DNA from: Drechslerella dactyloides
Taxonomy: Eukaryota; Ascomycota; Orbiliomycetes; Orbiliales; Orbiliaceae
Direction of reading: 5' to 3'
Assembly (NCBI GenBank): GCA_020064725.1
Contig: JAGTWJ010000011.1
Span: 868,001-932,000 of the forward strand
DNA: 64,000 nucleotides
Positions 21,533 to 31,653 of this stretch are shown here, piece after piece. Below the pieces are notes generated by a model that worked only from the letters and a program-made list of their open reading frames with translations, was not told the origin of the DNA and made no database searches. How positions within the stretch are numbered: the stretch's first letter is position 1; every line of letters starts with the position of its first letter. The translations under genes were made by a program, and so were the position numbers.

Positions 21533-24500
21533 TTTTATTTTATTTTATCGTGTTCGGATAGTGAGTATGAGGGTATGTAGGTAATGTGAAGGTAGGTACG
21601 GTGGATGCGATGGCGAAACAGATAAAGGAATTCGAGATTATACTCGAGGTGCGTGCACGTGTGTACTAAACACTCGACGGTGGGTGTATGTAGTGTATGT
21701 AGTGTAGTGTAGTGTCGTCAGTATATCCACAGGATAGAAATACCAAGCCGTCGTGTAACGTCGAAGCAAGCCTCAAAGCAGGGCGTTTCGTTTCGTTCGT
21801 ATCGAGTGTGAATATGTATCTGTCACACAGAAGGACAGGCAAGCGGACAGACAGGCGAGTAAGCCGGTAGCCGAGCGAGCTGTAAAGTGAACGGTGTCAT
21901 CAGCAAATATACTCCCATATGAGGCGGATACGTATGCTTTCGGGCTGCATCTGGAAGCATCTATCGATCACGAACCTGCTGCGGCGTGGTGTTGTCGCCA
22001 CTCGCTCCGCCCGCTGCGTTGTTTGTTGCAGCTGGAGTCCTTCTTGGTCGTTCGTTCGTTAGCAGCTGCTGCCCCCCGCCGAGAACTGAATATCAATTAA
22101 TATCAGAACGGCCCTCCGCATGATATGTATACTATCTCCAGACAACCTTCAACAAAGGGATACAAAAATTACCCCTCGAAAAGAATTCCAAAAAAATGTA
22201 ATACGAGAATAGAATTGCGGAGAATGGACGAAGGGGCGTCCGTCGGGGTCCCGCCCCAACAAAGCAAGCAATAACAAAAGAAAGGAAGGGTATGAATGAA
22301 ATGCCGCTGTTTGACTATCTGCCTGGTACAGCCTGCTCGACTTTATCTCTGATTCACATTGCATTACATACCTGGCCGGTCCCTGGCTCCGCAATTCCTT
22401 GCCTTCGTTTCTTCTTTTTCTTTGAACTGTCGGTTGGAATGAATATTCCGCCTTGCCCCTCCGGGCAGCTGGCTTGTCTTTTCGTCCCAAGTCGCCTGTA
22501 CGCTATCGATGGTAATCTCGGGGTTACCGCGACAGGCGCGGAAATGCGCAATGCAGCTTTTGACAATACGATGCCAATCGTGCGAAATATGCACACCCAA
22601 AGTGGGCGTCCAAAATGCGAATAGAACAGAACAGAAAATAAAAATTGAAGAAAATTCTTTCCGTGCTGTCAGAGAAAGCCGCGGCCGTGGGCCTTTGCTC
22701 GCGCTTGGTCGGCGGCCATGGCGACGATGTTGAGAATAAAATATTAATACAAGCCGCTATCAACCCAGCGATAACAAATATCGATCCTCATCGAAGAGGA
22801 AATCTAAACCAAAGTATGAATCGAATCCGACAACAAAACCAAAAACAGGACCGGCCGAATCGACGGAAAGTTAGTTCGATAGATATAAGCACGGACATGC
22901 TGCATGCAAAAAAGGCCAATCAGGCAGCCCGCGGACCCAGCGGGGCAACCGCAGCCCAACCGCGCTCAGGACACAACGTAAACTAACGTAGCCAACTCGC
23001 CCATCCATACCGACGGACAGTCAAGGCAAGGTCAACTCGGCTAGCTGGACCGGCCATCACTGCCCCGGCCGCACGCAGGACGACATCATGGCCCATCATC
23101 GCTGCCTCTCATGCGGTATAGCCTCCGATCCAGTGACTTGTCGCCGTAGTGGCATGTACGCACCTCTGTAAATGCAATTCGGTGAGTACATACATACATA
23201 TGTGCGTCTGCCTGCATTCCGCTGGTTGGCGGGGGGTGTTTTTTGTTACTTTGTTATCCCTCGCGCCGGATCCGGGCCCCACGTGGAGGGACGAGAGCAG
23301 GCGATTCGGTCAATTGGCGGGACGCTGCGCGCTGCTGGACAGGATTCCGGCCGGGTTTGTTTCGACCCTGCCTGCTTGCCTGCCTGCCTGTACTTGCTCA
23401 TCCAGCGTGCATAGCCTACTATCGTGTCGGGATTGAACCATACATTATATTACTCAGTATACGTACACTTATCAACTATTGCCGGGCGAAGGGCTGCTGC
23501 TGGTATTGTGGAAAGACGTTGTGATATCAGGTCTGATTACCTACGTTCCCGTAAGCGAGGCCCCGTCAACCATCAATTAAATGCCTCCATCCGACATAAT
23601 ACAACTAGATCCCAGCGATACAACAAAAACTACCGATCCCTACCGATTTTCTCTTCGGGAGAAAATCACGCGTCTACCATGCATGCACATAAGCTTTATC
23701 GTACGAATCAATTAATTCCGAACCGCTTCCCCGTCGCCAGCCGTCACGTTTATGTATATCGATCGGCTCGATCAATTGCATCCCTCTCCAGCCGTGCATG
23801 CTCTCGCCAGCGACACGCTAAGACGCTGCGCCGCATCCCACTCGCACGTGGGGCCAGCATACGTGCACTATCCCATCCCATTCAATCCAGCAGGTCACCA
23901 TCGAATTTTTAAAGTAAATAATCGGAGATTATCAAGATAAATTATAGTTAATTGCGCAGCCGACGTCTGTGCGTGCTAGCTTTATAACATACTTTTTTTT
24001 AAAAAAAAAATCTCCTCCGACTGGAAAGATGCGTGTTAGCGCCGGAGGTAATGTAGGTACTAACTATACCGCTACGATGCCTGTCCTTGCAACAGGATCA
24101 ACGCGGGAAGTATACCGACTGGGCACTTGGCCTGGAAGCTTGGTATCGCGACGTACGAATCCCATGTCAGATTTAACGATCGTGCATTTATGCTTGTATA
24201 ATATGCATCGGGCTGTACAAGGGAGGACCTATGGTATGATGCGTATACGCGAAACGCAGAATACACAAACCTGCGGGCAAGAAATATGTGTCAAAGTCGT
24301 TAGCCTTCGCCCGCTCTATCGATGACTGGACGATTATAGAAATTACGGACCTGTAAGAAAGGACGCTCTCCAAGGAATTGTCTCGTGATACACGTATGTT
24401 GATTGTTTTGCCATGTCAATGAACGTAGACTTATTCACAGCAGATAAGGCTAATATTATAATACAAAACATTATTGACTGCGCTAGGCCCCGACGTCGAA

Positions 24501-24700
24501 AATTACACCATTTTTACCAGAAAAGACTGTTTTCACATGTATATAGCTATCGTGTTGGCACGACAGAAGAATTCATTATTATTTATAAATTATAAATTAT
24601 CTCAGATCATTCGCAGTCAACCATAATTCAGTGAAAATCGTGTCACCTTGACGGAAATAATTATATAATATGAAATTACGGTAATTATAAATATAAAGGT
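21533..24700. other. Long gene-poor region, AT-rich toward the right
   Basis: No protein family or intron-supported gene was found. Open frames at 22149-22624 and 23149-23524 on either strand are unsupported. It includes an oligo-T/oligo-A junction at 23993-24010 (eight T then ten A) and AT-rich sequence from about 24330. The promoter of the minus-strand kinase should lie in the first kilobase. Confidence 0.5.
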
Positions 24701-25200
24701 ATGGTGAGATCACTTGAAGCTATTCAAGCCGCGATATCAAATCCACCAACAGCTACGAACGAACCAAGTCCATCTACCTCAACTCGCAGCGCCTATCCGC
24801 CGCCATACCAATCCTCGAGTCCCCTATGTACCAAAAGGCTAACTTCTAGGCAAAATTCTCAATACTGTCACAAGGAAGAGAACGCCCATCGTCCTCTTAG
24901 AGGGCAGTCCAAAGAATGCATGGTGGAGGATGTCTGGGATTCAACCACCCCCCCCTCCAGTTATTTATCCAAATCTTTCGCAACGTCAGAAATGCGATCA
25001 ACTCGCAAAACCCGTTCGGGAAGAAGCTGGAAAAGGTTAGGTCAATTGGGGTCGAGTATGTATCAGGAATCTGTGAAGGAGATATGCGTAAGTTTATACT
25101 GCATCAAGCAGTAGGATTTCGATTCTTGAGAATATATTTCTAATAAACAATATCAGCATATAGGGAGCTCCCCCCACCCAAGCCCAAGCGACCTAAATGA
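24701..25200 (+). pseudogene. Small unrecognised gene with a frameshift at a C8 run
   Basis: A strong 3' end is visible. The exon ending at 25087 (GTAAGT donor) joins 25157-25200 across a 69-nt intron with a TTCTAAT branch site and a CAG acceptor, giving ...SGICEGDMPYRELPPPKPKRPK and a stop at 25198-25200. Before it, the frame reads LFIQIFRNVRNAINSQNPFGKKLEKV. Upstream of a run of eight C (24948-24955) the coding-like frame changes and reads KILNTVTRKRTPIVLLEG and then NAWWRMSGIQPP. Removing one C would join the two. A further upstream open segment starts at Met 24701 (MVRSLEAIQAAISNPP), and a CTAAC...TTCTAG signal at 24838-24849 looks like an acceptor, but its donor is unclear. The basic PKPKRPK tail could be a nuclear signal. 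I do not recognise the family. The C run could be a sequencing error. Confidence 0.4.
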
Positions 25201-26700
25201 GCATATTACGGCAGTCAGTCTTGGCGGAAGGGGAGGCATTGTCAAAAGGGTCCACCTGCGTTGAACAACTTTCCCTGCGGTATGTGGTTATATGTTTGTT
25301 CTATATGTTAGGATGGCCATATCCTTCGAAGCGAAGCGGCAACCGGTTAACAGTTCTTGGATTTTGCAGATTTTGGATTCTGATATATTGTCTATTTGAT
25401 TAGCCTTCCACGCCAAGCAGGCTTCTCAATAAACGAGTTCTTTTTTGGCCACAGCCGGCGGCCGTAAACCCCTCCCAGGCAGAATAAGTGGTATGATATC
25501 GAGACAAGATGCATTGCAGTCCAACACTAGGGTAGCGCACTATAGATGAGTTTTAAATTTTTATCCATAATATTTTTTGGATACGCGAATAGGCCAGGAG
25601 CGACCATCACCAACCTGGGGCAGGTGTGTTACAATCCATCTTTGCTGCCTGTAGACCGACAGCTTTGTGTCCTCAGGTATGAGTTACAATGATTGAGGAA
25701 GGGGTGAATCCATATGCCGAAAGTCGTAAGCAATAGTGATGGGTTCCCACGTTCGTAAGCGTCGATGCTAGGCTGTTACACCGTAGCGAATGCATGCACA
25801 TAACTTCTGTATATGTGAATGATCAAAATATCAAAGTCAATCTAGCACACTGTTACATTCTAGAAGCCAAATGTTAATTATTAATGTCTTGAATCTAAAG
25901 ATTATAGATGCAAACAGTCAGTTGTAACCGCCGCTCTCTAGTATGATTTGAATTTTACTTTGGCCATTAGGTTCCGTCCCTGCAGCCATTCATGCTGATA
26001 CTAGACTGAGTTTTCTACCACCGTCCGCCACACCGGATTTGTAATGACAACAGATCCCAATGCAACTGAAATACTAGATTTGTGGCATTCCTCTAACGTT
26101 CAGTTAGGCAGACGAGAAACGGTACGACAATGGTACCAACGGCTTTGACTACCGTCGGTATTCCAAGTTAGGTTATAGTATCAACGAATAGATTACCTGC
26201 ATGAGAAACTATATTCTGATAATCTCGTCATTGAGCATCTTGTAGACTGTCTGAGTGATATAGATATATGAATGCATCGTCATATCCCGCCCATTGTCGA
26301 AGGGTATCAGACTCTCCCACCTCGTAAATAAGAATAGATGCTAGGGATTTTTATCGCTATACAGAATTCCAGTTCCCTCCACCTATCAATACCTGGATCC
26401 ACCGCGACATGGTAATTAACCTGCCTTACATAGGAATTATAAGCTCGGGACCTCTGATTGGTGACAGACCGCATTCCGTAGCGCGCATCTACGTATCGAT
26501 TGTTTGAAGAAGCGAATGCGAGTATCAAGGGTAATCTACCAAGCAGTTTGAGCTAGAGTACGAGGACACCCCTCGAAATCTAAAACCGACGACCACCAAC
26601 GCAAACTGTCAAGCCGAACGTGTTATTTTGAGCCAACGATTAAGGAGAGAGCTACCAGAGAACTACCTTAATTACAGGAACGATCGATAACGGGGGCGCC
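25201..26700. other. Intergenic, no gene seen
   Basis: AT-rich sequence with only short unsupported open frames. No repeats longer than a few units and no splice-linked exons were noticed. Confidence 0.5.
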
Positions 26701-28973
26701 CTAACCAAGTTTTGCAGACTGCTTCTTTGTCAACGAAGATACCAAGTCTCGCACAGTCCTAAATGGCCTCCTCATTGTTCTTTTGCAGAGAATAGTCATT
26801 TTATCTCCAGCAGTGCTGGAGCCTTGGATGTATTCTTCGAGCGGTGTAGTCCCTTTGTTAGCGTTGACACTTCCAGTCCGAACTGTTGAAGGCCCGCCAA
26901 TGTTTCCACCTCCACTCTGAGTTGCTGGTAGTTCCCCAGCATGTTCATTCTCCGTCAGAGGCGCTTGGGATCCGACTGGGTGTACTTTTGAGACTGCATT
27001 TTCAGCCTGAATCACAGGCACCCGGATCGCATTCTTGTTCTCAGCCGGACCCGCCGGTAGCTTTTCAGCGTTTTCGCTCACGCCCAGTGGAGCGCTTCCG
27101 GCATTCTCGACATGATAATGACCGGACAGGCCACTTCCCGAAGCCTCGATGCCTGGTTGAGCCGGTACCTTTGACGACCCCGATTCAAAGGCGCTCGGAA
27201 TAATACCACCACCAGTTCCCGGCCCGATCAACACTGAGTCAACCTGAACATCGTTATCAAACTGGCCAGTAAGTTGTGCGATACTCTTCACCTGCCCAAA
27301 ATCCCCGTGTATGTTTGTCTCCTTTCCCTTGTACTTGTAGAACTTCCCTCCGCTGTTCGCAAATTCAAGCGTAGATACCGGTTTTGGAGGCGCCGAGAAC
27401 CCAGTGATGCGGATATAATCCTGCGCGTTCAGTAGCTGTACATTGAAGGCTAGGATGTTTCCTTTATCCCATTCATCGTTTGATAATTTGTCTGCCACGA
27501 TGGCTTGACGAATATGCCCACCTGCGGCAATGCCCAGCTCGGAGTCGCGCGGTTGGTCGCTCTTCTTCCTCCCGCCTGCTAGGGTGTAGCTGACAAAACC
27601 TACGCCTAGCGCTTGCATCCGCATTTGGGGCACACGACTCGAGGAAGTGATGGTTCGTAGTGTGGATTGCAAGGACCGTAATCCAATGTCACCTCCCCCT
27701 CGTGAACAACTACGAGCATCCGGCCCTGTAGAGATATATTTTGTCAGTATCAGCCGAGGTTATAACGTTGAACACAATTCCGCGCCTGTTCAAGACTTTA
27801 CAGTAGCGACCTACATCGTTTTCTTCAACGCCGAGGCTCCGGATAGCTGGGCTCGATTACTGATGTTAGCGGGATCAGCACAACTTCGGAATACTTTCCA
27901 GGTAATTAAGATCCATACGTTGTTCCAACTGTTCTCTCAGAGTATGCCGTTTATACGTCACAACAAACCCAAGATCTATGCTGCCATCCGCTCTCCTCCG
28001 AACCTGATTGCGACGGCTAACGTCATCATTCTTTGCTATGAGATCGATCAAGTTCCCGCAGGTCAAATCCAGCGAAACATTGTAGAGTATAAAAGATTTG
28101 GCTCCGTATCTCCTAACATACACATGAATACACCTTTTGTCGACTGCGGGGGCCTTTAGAATTCGTAGATGTCAGCATTCACCCCGGAGCCGCAGAAAAC
28201 CAAGCCGATGAAAAGTATACTCTACCGGACACCGCTTCGTCGTAATTATCTCGAACTGCAGACCGCTGACGGTCTCATCACCGGTCATCTGACCCTCGAT
28301 GGTGAGCCCCTTCCCCGGCGGCTTTGCAACGAACTGGAGAACGTTTCCCCTGCCGACGGCAATGCCATCAATCCACTAGTCCTGGACCGACTTGCCCTTT
28401 CCAAGTAAATTCCTGCGTCGAAGCGTGCTAGCCGTCGTCTCATTCTCCGGCACCCCGCTGACAACATTGATCCCACCCGCGTATATCTTGACACCATAAT
28501 GACGAGGGCTAAACTCGTCATCCAGACTGACCGGCAGCTGCATGCGCAGTTCAAAGTTGATCCACATCGCCTCGTCCTCTAGGACCCAATACACCAAAGA
28601 ATAATATTAGCTATTCAAATTCAATTCTGCATGCATGCATGTCTTCAACATGAATTACGTTGCGGAACTCTATAGGACGCGGCCGGCCGGCCGAAAGCAT
28701 TATCTTCTATAAACATACCGTGCATGGCGATCAGCAAGCCACCTTTTGCGGCTATGGGATCGGGGAGTCTGTGAGCGACTTGGTTCACATTAGTCAATGC
28801 CATCTCGCCCAAGTCCGGGGGCAGATTGAACGTCTGTCCGTTATCCGGCACCCTGATTGTCCGGCGGAAGGTGATCTTGAGCCGCTTGTCGACTCCACGA
28901 CGATGGCGTTCCCGACGAGCGAGATCTCAAACGGGCTGCTGGAGCCGAAGCTCTCGAATTCGAGCGCCGGCAT
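26701..28973 (-). pseudogene. Decayed member of a fungal ubiquitin-like-domain / GIAAGG protein family
   Basis: Read on the minus strand: exon 1 28973-28719 (MPALEFESFGSSSPFEIS..., KITFRRTIRVPDN, NLPPDLGEMALTNV, AAKGGLLIAMH); exon 2 from 28578 (EDEAMWINFELRMQLP, GVKIYAGGINVVSG); then WIDGIAVGRGNVLQFVAKPPG and MTGDETVSGLQFEI; a ubiquitin-fold-like stretch near 28140-27905 (IHVYVRRYGAKSFILYNVS, REQLEQRMDLNYLE); and a last exon from about 27728 with ELGIAAGGHIRQAIV, GDFGQVKSIAQL and PFRTVRDLV at the end. The order matches a fungal family I recall, in which a ubiquitin-like domain sits in the middle and xIAAGGxI and FRTVKDL motifs follow. Two lesions are visible: a one-base loss at about 28893-28896 that breaks the frame between VVE and DKRLKITF, and an in-frame TAG at 28376-28378 just before WIDGIA. 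Introns 28718-28579, about 28238-28156 and about 27903-27729 are inferred. Function unknown. Confidence 0.55.
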
Positions 28974-31653
28974 TGCAAAGCGGGAAAAGGTATCTCAAGT
29001 TCGATGCGATATTGTGAGTACAAAAGTTAACTTTGCTGATGTGAGTTTCCGATATATTGGCAGCAGGGCCCCCACTGAGGTCCGAGATACCGAATCGGGC
29101 AGTCGACTGCTTCTAGCGGATGCGAAGCTGGCATTCCCTTATGTCCGGCTGTTGGATTTCGTGCGTTGGCCGGGGCATTCGACTCGCCCTGTCGAGCGAG
29201 CTTGCTGGCCTGTGAGACACGCCACCGCGCCGCACAAGACAATTAGCCGAATCCAACGGCAAGCGTTCGATCGAGTTTTAGGATTATGTCCGGGCGATGG
29301 ACGCGAATGCAGGGCCTGAGCTTGGATGGAATGGGAATCTCGACAGAACAACCACGTTTCCGATCGTGAATTGCAAAACTACCGCTTAGCCTTCTACCTC
29401 CGACGGGCGAGCGAGCGAGCGAGCGAGTGCAGGCGAGTCGACACCTCCAAGCGAGCACCAGAGACATACATACATACATACACGCGTACACGACTGACAG
29501 TGCTGTCACACAAAACTCGGCGAGCGAAGGCGAATATAAAGAAAACTTCTTATACGTCTGCGAACGTACGCCGTTCTCTCCCGCTCGCGCTCGCGAGGCT
29601 TCGAGGATTCAGCTCTCAGCCCGCCAGCATCTGCGATCTGATTCGGTAGCACTGTGGCTCGCGTTCTCGTCCCACGGCCGCGGGCCAATCAGACCACGCG
29701 CCGTTTCGGCCCGCAGACTTCGCCGCTGCAGAGAGACATCCAGCGAAAGCAGGATGCTCATAGAAGTATAATGAATCAGGATGTGCAAACACGCAATATC
29801 TGCATGGCAAGTGGGAATTCTTCCCCATCCATCCCGCTCCCTCAGGCCCTTTTTGCCACGCTTGGGAGAAATCCCGTCCGCCCGCCAGTTCCTTCGAAAC
29901 GCGAGCTTGCCGGTGTGCTTGTCACCCGCTGCAAGAGTGCGGTATATACCTGTATTTGAAATACCTTCCTTGCATCGTCGAACGTGAACGGTCAAAACCG
30001 ATTCGGACTATCCGCAGAGCAAACCGCACTGCACTGGCAGTTAATGACAGGGTTGGCTATACAAGTAGCCCAGCAGGATATACATTCCCCGCTGCAGGCC
30101 GCGCCCTATGAGCTGCAAGTACTCCGAGATCCTGGAATGCAACGTCGAAGGTATCGATCTGGCAGTCAGGCTGCAATCGCCAGTTCTGCGGTTTTCCCAA
30201 GTCCGCACATCGGAACAAACGTCGCTGGCAGCCCGCACAGCTCGCCGCCCGATTTGCTGGCGGCCATCCCGCCCTTTCCACGCTGGGAAGGTCTTACGAG
30301 AACTGCCCGATTCGGCGTTGCAACACAGCCTAAACCCACCGCTTGCAAAGCGCTGACATGCTAGTCTCGTATCCTTCAGGACGATTGATGCCGCTGCTTT
30401 GGCGGGAAGTGCCTCTGTTGAGCGCACGTATCTCCGGGTGCAATTAATTACTAAACGGTGCTGCTGCTGCCGTCGTGCCAATTCATCCGGTGGTTGCTCA
30501 AATTACGTTGGGTTGATGGAGCTTTTGTTGTGGGTTTTACTATACTATACCTTGCAGGGCTCATGCGTACGGAAGATTCCTGCTTTAAACTTTCTCCCAC
30601 AAACCGCACGCCGTACTCGATTAATTCCGTGAAACGAAAACCCAACTGCATACTTCTTACATACAGTGGGCCATAGGGTGCACGCACGTTTGTCGGAGCA
30701 TGAGGTGTGCGCATGTGCATTTATGCATATGTGTGATTCACCGTGGGGAATCACCAGTTTTATGCCCCGAATCGAGCTAGCTAGCTAGCTAAGCAGCTAT
30801 AGCTTTTGAGACATCACGATACTAGCTACTTTTAAACTGCTCGTCGCTGTGCTTAGCTCAGCGACGGAATGCACATACGTAGCAAAACGTAAGTCATTTT
30901 AATGCTCTCGCGGTATTGATCCATCTAAGGTTTCTGGCTAGCTAGGACAATACGCTCGTGATTATTCGTCCAATTCGTGGTGATACGGCGCTGATGGTCG
31001 GATCATCCAGAAGAAAATTTGAGGGGAATAGCAAATAAGCAAAGGGCTGACGCTGCTCCGCGTCTTTAATGCATCCCCGCTCGGCCATGGGGCCGGAAAA
31101 CAGGACCATGACAGGTAAAGGAAACCCGAGCTAGGCTCTCGGAACGGCGAGCGGAAGCTTGAACTCCACAAACCGGCCGGCTAAAAAGCACTAGTAGCTC
31201 AGAAATTATGGAAATTGTAGGGCAGATATCACGAAAATCAAGTAATAATGTGGATCGGTTCTCAGGAGAAAAACATAAGATTAATTATATGTGATTTTAA
31301 GCCACAGACTCATAAATTCTGGCCTAAAGCCGAAGAATCATAAAAATGAAAAAGTAACAAACAAAAACCCCAACAGCAAAAGTAGTAATCTCGTAAGGAA
31401 ATAATAATTACAAGGGAAAAAATTGGTATCAAAAAATAGGGGAAATTGAGAAGAGAAGGCGGAAAGGAAAGTCGAGAAGAAGAAGAGAAAGGGACGAATA
31501 ATGTGCAACAATTCGTGAAATCGTCGTTAAATCAAAACGGACTAAAATTAAAATAAAATTGGGGCATCAAAAGAATCCTGTCTGAGCCTTTGATTCAAAA
31601 GCTTTCCATACTTGTTCCTGTGTGTTTTGTGTATTACCTATTACTTTTTGCAA
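28974..31653. other. Intergenic with microsatellites
   Basis: No supported gene. It includes a (GCGA)n tract at 29407-29427, a (CATA)n tract at 29464-29482 and an (AGCT)n tract at 30774-30790. Open frames on both strands around 29.6-30.5 kb overlap each other and show no domain. The left edge should contain the former promoter of the decayed ubiquitin-like gene. Confidence 0.5.
29407..29482 (+). repeat. (GCGA)n and (CATA)n microsatellites
   Basis: Two tetranucleotide tracts lie close together, GCGA at 29407-29427 and CATA at 29464-29482, in the gene-poor region upstream of the decayed ubiquitin-like gene. Confidence 0.8.

Noticed and set aside
23993..24010. Oligo-T/oligo-A junction considered as a retroposon tail or hairpin terminator
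   Set aside because: No retroposon body or target-site duplication is visible around it, and there is no adjoining gene that it could terminate.
30774..30800. (AGCT)n palindromic repeat considered as a protein-binding site or attachment site
   Set aside because: It is simple self-complementary repeat sequence without any associated gene, inverted-repeat termini or target duplication.
21533..31653. Search for transposable-element proteins (transposase, reverse transcriptase, integrase) in the gene-poor island
   Set aside because: No catalytic motif, terminal repeat or long repeat pair was found by reading. The coding remnants belong to other families.
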